Below are positions 42,396 through 49,881 of a stretch of 64,000 nucleotides of DNA, piece after piece (the stretch's first letter is position 1; each line of letters starts with the position of its first letter). The DNA comes from Sporosarcina sp. ANT_H38 (GTDB lineage Bacteria > Bacillota > Bacilli > Bacillales_A > Planococcaceae). Position numbers and translations under genes: made by a program. The notes under the pieces are model-generated. The model made no database searches. It saw nothing but the letters and a program-made list of their open reading frames with translations, and was not told the DNA's origin. The stretch is from positions 124,001 through 188,000 of the forward strand of contig NZ_VOBC01000002.1 of NCBI RefSeq assembly GCF_008369195.1. The letters are read 5' to 3'.

Positions 42396-42665
42396 TCACA
42401 CTACACTACTTAAACTTCGTCTCCATTTGCGTCCATCCCTACGATGCGTTGGTGGTATGTGGTGGTAATAGACAAATGGAAGATCCATGTCCTTGACGCT
42501 ATCTACATAAGTCCCATTTACATAGGTAAGGTCACCTTTTCTAGAAAGCGCTTTTTCAAGATCTTCGTCAACAATTGTAATCGTCCCACTATCCCTCTTT
42601 CTCAGATTATCGATCAATTCTTGAGTATCTTTATTGTTGCCCAATATAATAAAAGCTCTCATCAT
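42396..42665 (-). CDS. Small protein of unknown function
   Basis: An 89-residue, soluble, charged protein. Its start RAFIILGNNKDTQELIDNL and the later TITIVDEDLEKAL look like the first strands and helix of a Rossmann-type fold, and it ends in a basic stretch (HRRDGRKWRRS). I do not recognise a family. GTGGGG lies about 10 bases before the first ATG. It lies alone in a region full of palindromic elements. Confidence 0.45.
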   Translation of the reverse strand: MMRAFIILGNNKDTQELIDNLRKRDSGTITIVDEDLEKALSRKGDLTYVNGTYVDSVKDMDLPFVYYHHIPPTHRRDGRKWRRSLSSVV

Positions 42666-42830
42666 ACATATAACCCCACTTCTCTTTTTTTTAATAACAC
42701 CATCTTTAAGTACAGAAAGCTAGACATGTTTCTAATTACTCGTACATAATTCAGAAACTGATGCACATGCTCCCTATAAGTCTATAGTATCATAAATTCA
42801 GAATAAATAAACATTAATAACTAATTATTT

Positions 42831-42972
42831 GGTTGCCTGTGCAGCAAACAACGAAGAACAATTGGAAAAAAGTAGAAAAATACAAATAAGATTAGATATT
42901 GAAGTAAATACCTAATCCACGCCTAATAAATATGCAATTCTTAAGGATTGTCGGAATTGATACCTGAAATTA
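42831..42972. repeat. ~150-bp palindromic element, GATTAGATATT-centre type
   Basis: Left GCCTGTGCAGCAAACAACG, centre GATTAGATATT / AAATACCTAATC, right degenerate (GATACCTGAAATT). Confidence 0.7.
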
Positions 42973-43246
42973 ATTTACTACTACATTGTCTAGCCCTTTC
43001 TCCGAACATGTCCACAACGGCTGCAACGATCAGAGTAGTAACTCATCCGATGATAGCCTGACAACTTACATCTCCATTTCCCAAACCATTTTCCGATGAT
43101 AATCCCTCCTCATGTATAACAAAGAAAAACTGTAATCCATTTGGTATTAATTCCTTTATTATACATACATTATGCTTTATTACCTACTAAATATTTTTAT
43201 TTTCTATTTTTTATATGTAAATATATATTTTGACCTATATCGCAAG

Positions 43247-43402
43247 TTGGTATTTGTGGGACAAACAACAACGATTAATTCACAATATTTCATTAAATCT
43301 CAAAAAAGATTAGATATTGTAGGAAATACCTAATCCACTCCTTATAAATTTGCAATCGTAGTGAATTATTGGAATAGTATCGTGCGAAGGTACCTGCATT
43401 TT
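43247..43402. repeat. ~150-bp palindromic element, GATTAGATATT-centre type
   Basis: Left TTGGTATTTGTGGGACAAAC, same centre as the copy at 42831, right ATCGTGCGAAGGTACCTGCA. Confidence 0.7.
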
Positions 43403-43429
43403 AGGCATCGCTTTTTAATACTCAAAAAT

Positions 43430-43552
43430 CGGTAACCGCGCAACAAATTATTCACATTATCGAATAAAAATGCAAATAAGATTAGATATTATACTAAATA
43501 CATAATTATCACCTTATAAATATGTAATTGTAGTGAATTTGCGGAATAGAGT
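43430..43552. repeat. ~150-bp palindromic element, GATTAGATATT-centre type, right end lost
   Basis: Left CGGTAACCGCGCAACAAATT, centre GATTAGATATTATACTAAAT (stem partly decayed), right ATGTAATTGTAGTGAATTTG and then no GGTACC end. It stops just before the arcC promoter region. Confidence 0.6.
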
Positions 43553-43708
43553 CATTAACAAGCACTTGACACTATTTAATTATTGAAATCCCGTATATAA
43601 TCAAGACTATGAAGGTTCCATTGTCTATGAGCTTGAATTTGAGCTACTGGGCAGATGAGCACACAAACGCAGATAGAATAATACATACGCATTATAGGAG
43701 GAACACAG

Positions 43709-44659
43709 GTGAGTGGAGTAACAATTGTTGCCATCGGCGGAAACGCGTTGGTTAAAGGGAATGGCTTTAATTCAATTCAAGATCAATATGAAGTAGTGCA
43801 AAAAACGGTTATTAATATTGCTGATATGGTGGAAGAAGGCTTTAAAGTTGTCGTTACACACGGAAATGGACCACAGGTAGGTTTCGGTCTTCGAAGGTCT
43901 GAAATTGCACTTGAACAAGAAGGAATGCCTTTAATCCCGCTCGTTAATTGTGTAGCGGATACACAAGGCGGGATTGGCTATCAAATTCAACAGGCATTAA
44001 CAAATGAATTTGCAAGAAGAGGTATTGATAAAAAAGTTGCTACTCTTCTAACTCAGGTTGAAGTAAGTTCAGATGATCCGGACTTTAAAAATCCAACAAA
44101 ACCTGTGGGATCATTTTATACATTTGAACAATCTGAACGAATGAAGGCAACACATCCGGAATGGAAATTTATTGAGGACTCCGGAAGAGGATACCGGCGT
44201 GTGGTACCATCCCCTAAACCAATTAATATACTTGAAAAGGATGCTATTAAGTCCCTCATTGACTCAAATTTTGTTGTTATTGCAGTGGGTGGTGGTGGAA
44301 TCCCTGTCGTGCAGCGGGAAGATCATACATATGAAGGCATAGATGCAGTTATCGATAAAGACTTTGCGACAAGTCTTTTAGCGAAACAAATTAACGCAGA
44401 TACGTTAATTATTACAACGGGTGTTTCAAGGGTCTGTATTAACTTTGGTAAACCCAACCAAAAAGAATTGGAAGTAATTACAATTCCACAGACAAAGCAA
44501 TATGTCCTTGAAAACCATTTTCCTGAAGGGACTATGTTGCCTAAAATAGAGGCAAGTTTAAGCTTTTTAGAGGAGAGCGGGATGAGAGTTATCATTACGA
44601 ATACCGAAAGTTTAAAAGACGCAATCAATGAAAAAGCAGGGACACATATCATTAAATGA
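43709..44659 (+). CDS. arcC: Carbamate kinase
   Basis: A 316-residue amino-acid-kinase-family enzyme: TIVAIGGNALVKG at the start (phosphate loop), VVVTHGNGPQVGFGLRRSE, VVPSPKPINILEKDAI, FVVIAVGGGGIPVVQ, and DAVIDKDFATSLLA binding nucleotide. It makes ATP from carbamoyl phosphate and ADP. GGAGGAACACAG precedes the GTG start. No arginine deiminase or ornithine carbamoyltransferase is present. Instead a ureide-type amidohydrolase follows after 24 bases, so the carbamoyl group probably comes from ureide breakdown. Confidence 0.93.
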   Translation: MSGVTIVAIGGNALVKGNGFNSIQDQYEVVQKTVINIADMVEEGFKVVVTHGNGPQVGFGLRRSEIALEQEGMPLIPLVNCVADTQGGIGYQIQQALTNEFARRGIDKKVATLLTQVEVSSDDPDFKNPTKPVGSFYTFEQSERMKATHPEWKFIEDSGRGYRRVVPSPKPINILEKDAIKSLIDSNFVVIAVGGGGIPVVQREDHTYEGIDAVIDKDFATSLLAKQINADTLIITTGVSRVCINFGKPNQKELEVITIPQTKQYVLENHFPEGTMLPKIEASLSFLEESGMRVIITNTESLKDAINEKAGTHIIK

Positions 44660-44683
44660 GTGCTTTAATAGGGGGTTACAGGC

Positions 44684-45919
44684 ATGGATAGAAGAAAAAG
44701 ATTTGAAGCATTATTTGCTACTATAAATCAATACAATACAGGTGATAAGGGAATTACAAGAATTGCTTACTCCAACGAGGAGCAAACATGTACCCATGCT
44801 TTTATGCGGATGTGCAAGGCTGAAAATCTTGAAATTCGCATGGATTCTTGTGGAAATGTTATTGCCAGACGGCAAGGAAAGATTGAAGGGCTCCCTCCTG
44901 TTGCCATGGGCTCACATTTAGACACCGTCTACCAGGGCGGGAAATACGATGGTGTGCTAGGCGTCACAGCTGCATTGGAAGTGATCAAACGCCTAAATGA
45001 AAAAAAGATTGAAACAAACCATCCGATTGAAGTGATTTCATTTGCGTGCGAAGAATCATCCCGTTTTGGTGTATCCACAGTTGGAAGTAAAGCGATGACA
45101 GGGCTATTTGATAAAGAGAAATATCGACATTTAAAAGACAAAGATGGCATTACATTAGAAGATGCACTCTCTTATTGTGCACTTGATATTAATGGTATCG
45201 ATCAGGCAAGTCGAGTGAATGAAGAATTCAAAGCTTTTTTTGAATTGCATATCGAGCAAGGTCCAGTATTAGTCAATAATCATAAAAAAATCGGTATTGT
45301 TACAGGAATTGCCGCGCCGCTTAGGCTAATCGTTAGAATAACAGGTAAAGCATCGCATTCAGGCACGACTCCGATGAATATGAGAAAAGATGCGCTTCTT
45401 GGGGCAGCAGAAATTGCCTTGGAACTTGAGAAAGTTGCGAAGGCAGAGGAAGACTTTGGTACTGTCGCTACATTAGGCGTTATGGAAGTATTCAATGGGG
45501 CTATGAACGTCGTGCCAGGAGATGTGGAATTGAAAATTGATATGAGATCCACTTCGTTACAATCAAGGCAACGCGTGCAAGATCATTTAGTGCAAACGAT
45601 CGCTTCCATTAAAGAGAATAGAAAGCTTGAAATAGAAAGTATTGAAATTAGTTCTGAGGACCCTGTACTTCTAACCCCAGAAATTAATAATGCGCTAGAA
45701 ATGGTTTGTAAGGACAAGAATATCCCCTATCAACTCATGCAGAGTGGGGCTGGCCATGATGCCATGAACATGACCCGGTTATGTCCTGTAGGGCTTCTTT
45801 TTGTTCCATCCGTAGACGGAATCAGTCACCATCCAAATGAATACACAGCGATTGAAGATATCTTAATCGGAATTGACGTATTGGAAGAGGCAGTTCTTCG
45901 TTTTGCAGTAGTCGAGTAA
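44684..45919 (+). CDS. M20-type Zn-dependent amidohydrolase (allantoate / N-carbamoyl-L-amino-acid hydrolase)
   Basis: A 411-residue enzyme of the AllC/HyuC group. Metal ligands appear in GSHLDTVYQGGKYDGVLG (His and Asp), ACEESSRFG (Glu pair), FFELHIEQGPVL (His) and ISHHPNEYT (C-terminal His). The lid/dimerisation domain has ITGKASHSGTTPM. It hydrolyses the ureido group of allantoate or carbamoyl amino acids, releasing ammonia and CO2 or equivalents. It is co-transcribed with carbamate kinase. The nearby purine nucleoside phosphorylase operon favours a purine/ureide role, but hydantoin-derived substrates remain possible. Confidence 0.87.
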   Translation: MDRRKRFEALFATINQYNTGDKGITRIAYSNEEQTCTHAFMRMCKAENLEIRMDSCGNVIARRQGKIEGLPPVAMGSHLDTVYQGGKYDGVLGVTAALEVIKRLNEKKIETNHPIEVISFACEESSRFGVSTVGSKAMTGLFDKEKYRHLKDKDGITLEDALSYCALDINGIDQASRVNEEFKAFFELHIEQGPVLVNNHKKIGIVTGIAAPLRLIVRITGKASHSGTTPMNMRKDALLGAAEIALELEKVAKAEEDFGTVATLGVMEVFNGAMNVVPGDVELKIDMRSTSLQSRQRVQDHLVQTIASIKENRKLEIESIEISSEDPVLLTPEINNALEMVCKDKNIPYQLMQSGAGHDAMNMTRLCPVGLLFVPSVDGISHHPNEYTAIEDILIGIDVLEEAVLRFAVVE

Positions 45920-45949
45920 GCAACCTGGTAATTGTGAAATCGATTCAAT

Positions 45950-46215
45950 TGAATCAATTTCACAATTACTTATTTCATGTATAAAGACGAACTATATAAT
46001 TCATCTACCAATTCATTGTCCGTCAATTTTACGAACTACTCTCGTTGATTGTAGCGGAAGATGGCGACTCCTGCGGGAACAGCGCGAGCTGAAGACCCCG
46101 CAGGAGTGAAACGACGAGGAGGCTGAAGCCGTGCCCGCGGAAAGCGTCCATCTGAAGCGGAAATCAACATTGTTCGTTTTTCCCGTTTAATAATCCTATT
46201 ATGAAATAGATTCAA
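45950..46215. repeat. GCGGAAAGCG/CCCGCAGGAG intergenic repeat, copy 2 (inverted to copy 1)
   Basis: It contains TTGATTGTAGCGGAAGATGG, GAGCTGAAGACCCCGCAGGA, GCCCGCGGAAAGCGTCC and ATAATCCTATTATGAAAT. This is the reverse complement of 13868-14180 without the 115-base insert. Confidence 0.85.
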
Positions 46216-46276
46216 TTATATAAAAATTAAAAGAAGATTAGATATTGAAGTAAATACCTAATCCACGCCTTATGAA
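46216..46276. repeat. Truncated palindromic element, GATTAGATATT-centre type
   Basis: AAGATTAGATATTGAAGTAA followed by ATACCTAATCCACGCCTTAT. Only the centre remains, next to the inverted repeat and the GntR terminator. Confidence 0.6.
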
Positions 46277-46278
46277 GA

Positions 46279-46310
46279 AAGGGTACCGACTATTGAATCG
46301 GTACCCTTCC
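46279..46310 (-). terminator. Terminator of the deoD-MFS-GntR operon
   Basis: GGGTACCGA pairs with TCGGTACCC around a 7-base loop, 40 bases after the GntR stop. Confidence 0.65.
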
Positions 46311-46350
46311 ATTGTTACGTTATGAAATTTGGATGTATTGTCCCTCGTCA

Positions 46351-47091
46351 CTACTTTGAAGCGTTGATGCGAAGTCGACTGAATCGCTTTGGAATGTAAA
46401 ATTTGTTATAAACTAGCGGGTATTTTTCATTCAAATAGACGCTTTCAACGATGAGGTCACAATGTTCTTCGTCAAAAATCCGGTACTTTTGTGTAGGTGC
46501 ATTACCTGCAGTCGAACGCTTGATAGCTATCGTAGCATGGTTTGCAATCCTATACACGTCATCTTCCAAAACGTTCAGCAGTTGCTTTTCGTCCTGTAAA
46601 TCTAAGCCAAGCTCAGACACAGTTTCGATCGCCATAAATGTAAACGCATAGGCGACTACTCTTTCTTCACTCTTATACCAACGCTCAATTGCAACGACTG
46701 CAGACATTTTCCTTTTCAGTACTTTCTGGGTATAATCACTTTCCAAATCAAGCCGGAAACTAAACTCTACTTCATCAATCGTTTCGCTATGGCATTTATG
46801 AATAGGGTTTCCCAAAGACTCTAAACCAGGCTGCACAGACTCATTCTTAGACTTGGTGATGAAATTCCCTTTTCCATGGATATTCTTCACCAATCCATCA
46901 TCTTGTAATAGAGCCAAAGATTGTCGTAAAGTCATTCTGCTTACGCCTAACAGTTTTGCCAATTCAGGTTCTGAAGGCAATTGACTCTCCGCTGGAAATA
47001 CCCCATCCATGATCATTTTATATAATTTATCATAGACCTTAATAGAAAGTGGTTTTTTTAGATTTTGACTATTCTTTATATTGCCTTCCAT
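46351..47091 (-). CDS. GntR/HutC-family regulator with UTRA domain
   Basis: A 246-residue protein. The N-terminal winged helix has SIKVYDKLYKMIMDGVFPAE, LPSEPELAKLLGVSRMTLRQ and the wing LVKNIHGKGNFI. The C-terminal UTRA ligand domain includes VVAIERWYKSEERVVAYAF and ends LVYNKFYIPKRFSRL. It is a ligand-controlled repressor, probably of its own operon. It lies 25 bases after the MFS transporter gene, which follows deoD. Its ligand may therefore be a nucleoside or a breakdown product. Confidence 0.87.
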   Translation of the reverse strand: MEGNIKNSQNLKKPLSIKVYDKLYKMIMDGVFPAESQLPSEPELAKLLGVSRMTLRQSLALLQDDGLVKNIHGKGNFITKSKNESVQPGLESLGNPIHKCHSETIDEVEFSFRLDLESDYTQKVLKRKMSAVVAIERWYKSEERVVAYAFTFMAIETVSELGLDLQDEKQLLNVLEDDVYRIANHATIAIKRSTAGNAPTQKYRIFDEEHCDLIVESVYLNEKYPLVYNKFYIPKRFSRLRINASK

Positions 47092-47116
47092 TTTGAATCA
47101 CACTCACTTAACTTTA

Positions 47117-48502
47117 TTAGCCTAATTTGACTTTACGAGCCACTAAAAGCCAGTATACCATTAAAGAGACAAGTGAAATGAATGTAAGTATAAATAGGAT
47201 GTTACTGTAAAGGCTTGCACTACCCTCGCCTATAAAACCTAGCATATTCTGTTGCAGCGATTTATTATCCATCATTGCAGCTACGTATGCTATTCCAATC
47301 GAAGCGGCAATATTCAAGCACAAGTTATAAAATCCGAGTGCCGTCCCCGACTGCTCCTTAGATATTGTACCTATCAACATATCTAGCATAGGTGCATACA
47401 TAAGAGCAAATGAACCGGAGAATAAAATCATAGAGAAAACAAATACCCAAACGGATGTCTCAACAAACAAACCACCCAATAGTAAACTAGTTGCAATTAA
47501 TGAAATGGCAAGCATGATACATTGTTTACTTCCAAGAACTTTTGCAATTTTACCCGACATTGCGCCGATTAAAGTTGCAATCAGATAAGCTGGAATGAAT
47601 AACAGGGAGATCTTATCTAATTTCAGACCATAGATGGATTCAATCAAAAATGGGAACATGAAAATATAAGCGAGTTGGATTGTGTATATGATAAATGCTA
47701 CCGCAAACACGGATAGCATCCGCTTATTTTTAAAGAACGAAATTTGGATGAATGCTTTATTACTTTTACTGATGAACAGCAAGAAGAGAACGAGGGATAA
47801 AATGAATAGACCGAAATACAACCAGCTAAACTTCGTTACATAAATGATTAAAGTAGCGGCAACAGCGGCGATTAAGAGTAATCCAATTACATCCACTTTA
47901 AAGCCTTTCGATTTTTCCTTTGGAAGGTATTTCAAAATAAATGGCAATATTAACAGTGTCAATAAAGGAATGAGAAATAGCGTGGTCCAATTTAAATAAG
48001 TAGACACATATCCGCCAGTCAACGTTCCTATAACAAGTGCAATCGAATAGGCGCTTGTACTAAAACCTAAAAACATCTTCTGTTCTTCTTTAGGCATATT
48101 TTTTGCAACAAAAATGATATACAACGTTTCAGTCGCCGCCAAACCAGCGGACTGTATAATCCTTGATACAACAACAAGTGCAAATGAATGTTGGAAGATA
48201 AAGCCCAAAATTGAACCCGCACAAATAAGTAGAATACCGGCGATCAATAAAGTCCGTACACTAATCGTATCCGAAAGTGTTGCATATACGACCGCCCCTA
48301 TGCCAATAACAAGTCCAGCCAATGTCACTTGCCAACTGACAGTCGTAGATGAAAGTCCAAAGTCATTAGCAAGATCGATAGAAATTATTTTAAACGAGTT
48401 ATCGATGATTAGTGAGAATACAAACAGAAACAATATTACAGGAACAGCTTTTCTACTATTGATCAAATGTGTATTGGTTGTATCTTGAGCTACCTTAGCC
48501 AT
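47117..48502 (-). CDS. MFS transporter, 14-helix DHA2-type
   Basis: A 461-residue protein with about 14 hydrophobic segments. Motif A-like YATLSDTISVRTLLIAGI is between helices 2 and 3, and the motif C-like segment is ALVIGTLTGGYVSTYLNWTT. It resembles the Bacillus drug:H+ antiporter DHA2 group. Placement between deoD and a GntR regulator suggests nucleoside or related efflux/uptake rather than general drug export. GTGGAG precedes the ATG. Confidence 0.83.
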   Translation of the reverse strand: MAKVAQDTTNTHLINSRKAVPVILFLFVFSLIIDNSFKIISIDLANDFGLSSTTVSWQVTLAGLVIGIGAVVYATLSDTISVRTLLIAGILLICAGSILGFIFQHSFALVVVSRIIQSAGLAATETLYIIFVAKNMPKEEQKMFLGFSTSAYSIALVIGTLTGGYVSTYLNWTTLFLIPLLTLLILPFILKYLPKEKSKGFKVDVIGLLLIAAVAATLIIYVTKFSWLYFGLFILSLVLFLLFISKSNKAFIQISFFKNKRMLSVFAVAFIIYTIQLAYIFMFPFLIESIYGLKLDKISLLFIPAYLIATLIGAMSGKIAKVLGSKQCIMLAISLIATSLLLGGLFVETSVWVFVFSMILFSGSFALMYAPMLDMLIGTISKEQSGTALGFYNLCLNIAASIGIAYVAAMMDNKSLQQNMLGFIGEGSASLYSNILFILTFISLVSLMVYWLLVARKVKLG

Positions 48503-48581
48503 TTCTCCACGTCCTCACAAACTTAAATTTCACTGCGGTGTTCTCTCCTATATAAATACAACAAATGACTAGTTCTACTTA

Positions 48582-48614
48582 TTGCGAAGGCGCCTTAACA
48601 GGTCTAGCCTTCGC
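48582..48614. other. Hairpin between deoD and the MFS gene
   Basis: GCGAAGGC pairs with GCCTTCGC in the 184-base gap. There is no T run, so it may be a processing or attenuation site. Confidence 0.4.
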
Positions 48615-48686
48615 TAAAGTAGATCCTTTATCTCAACTACGATAGTCTTTACTCAGACAAAGGAACAGATAGTGGATGTCCCAGAC

Positions 48687-49406
48687 TTACGCGAGTTCCA
48701 AAGCGATTTCCATCATTTTTGTAAATGCGGTTTCTCTTTCTTTTGTCGTCGTTTGTTCATCTTTAAAGATTAAATCACTTACCGTTAATATACATAACGC
48801 GTTAACGCCGCCATGTGCAGCATTCATATAAAGGCCAGCTGCTTCCATCTCGGCAACAAGGATGCCCATTTCACTCCATTTGTGTAATGCCGTGGAATCT
48901 GCATTGTAAAACATATCGCTGGAAAGTACATTTCCAATTTTAACGGCATAGCCTTTTTCATCTGCTACTTTCTTCGCTTTTTCTAGCAATGTGAATGAAG
49001 CAATATTAGAATAATGTCCTGGTAAATTAAATTGGCTTACATAATTAGAATCTGTTGATGCTCCCATAGCGAAAACGATGTCGTATAACTTTAAATCATC
49101 TTGGATGGCTCCAGCAGAACCGATGCGAATAAGATTCTTCACGCCGAAAACGTGGATTAGCTCCCATGAGTATAGGCTCATACTAGGTGTACCCATCCCT
49201 GTTCCCATGACTGAAATCCGCTTCCCGTTGAATGTGCCTGTATAGCCCAACATGTTTCGTACTGAGTTAAACTGCACAACATCCTCAAGGTAATTGTCTG
49301 CAATGAATTTCGCCCTTAATGGATCTCCTGGTAAAAGGATTGTCTCCGCAATCTCTACCCCGTTCGGTTGAATATGTGGTGTTTGTTTAAATTCTGAAGT
49401 TGTCAT
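48687..49406 (-). CDS. deoD: Purine-nucleoside phosphorylase DeoD
   Basis: A 239-residue hexameric-type (NP-I) phosphorylase: AETILLPGDPLRAKFIA at the phosphate site, VMGTGMGTPSMSLYSWEL, IRIGSAGAI, and VAEMEAAGLYMNAA with SDLIFKDEQTT at the ribose/base site. It splits purine (deoxy)nucleosides with phosphate to base and ribose-1-phosphate. GAGGAGAATGTAAA precedes the ATG. It is the first gene of the deoD-MFS-GntR operon. Confidence 0.94.
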   Translation of the reverse strand: MTTSEFKQTPHIQPNGVEIAETILLPGDPLRAKFIADNYLEDVVQFNSVRNMLGYTGTFNGKRISVMGTGMGTPSMSLYSWELIHVFGVKNLIRIGSAGAIQDDLKLYDIVFAMGASTDSNYVSQFNLPGHYSNIASFTLLEKAKKVADEKGYAVKIGNVLSSDMFYNADSTALHKWSEMGILVAEMEAAGLYMNAAHGGVNALCILTVSDLIFKDEQTTTKERETAFTKMMEIALELA

Positions 49407-49523
49407 TTTACATTCTCCTCATAGTTTAATATTAGTGTGTTTCAGTTACCATCTACTACCGCAAACATTGAATACGCTTTCATAAAATGTCAAAAATGAG
49501 TACCATAAGTATTTAATCTAAAA

Positions 49524-49560
49524 TAGACGACGATGTATAGTTGTCTAATAAGTTGTCTAA
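49524..49560. promoter_or_regulatory. Candidate GntR operator upstream of deoD
   Basis: AGTTGTCTAA occurs at 49539 and 49551, 12 bases apart, and TAGACGAC at 49524 forms an inverted partner (TAGAC.AC / GTTGTCTA). Position 120-155 bases before the deoD start fits a repressor or activator site. This rests on symmetry alone. Confidence 0.35.
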
Positions 49561-49689
49561 ATACTTCATAAGGCAATACTATCACTTGATTTTAATTCTG
49601 ACAAGAGAAATAATTCTTTCACGTGTAGGTGCTTTTTTCTAACAGGGACACACATAAGCCGATTATAGAGAAAGACTCATAGTGAAACA

Positions 49690-49805
49690 TTCCTGTGCTT
49701 GACACAACGGTAAACAATTCACACTCCTGATTGAACATACAAAAAAACCAGACAATCACCAATTTGTCTGGTCTCGACTCTATTACTATGCAATCAGTCG
49801 TTTTT
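49690..49805. repeat. ~150-bp palindromic element, CCAGACA-centre type
   Basis: TGTGCTTGACACAACGGTAA, AACAATTCACACTCCTGATT and AACCAGACAATCACCAATTT are almost identical to 58032. The right end is degenerate. It ends the GGDEF-EAL transcript. Confidence 0.7.
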
Positions 49806-49881
49806 TTGTTGGTATAGAACCATTTATATATGCTTCATCTCAAGTATGTATTCTAAATTGTATCGTTCGCATCGCCATTGG

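Noticed and set aside
42243..43552. Four similar repeats in a row, possible CRISPR or origin iterons
   Set aside because: Units are about 150 bp palindromes with degenerate ends, irregular spacing and copies all over the window.
43560..43708. Riboswitch upstream of carbamate kinase
   Set aside because: The 150-base leader has short complementary stretches, but I could not match it to a guanidine, purine or other known aptamer.
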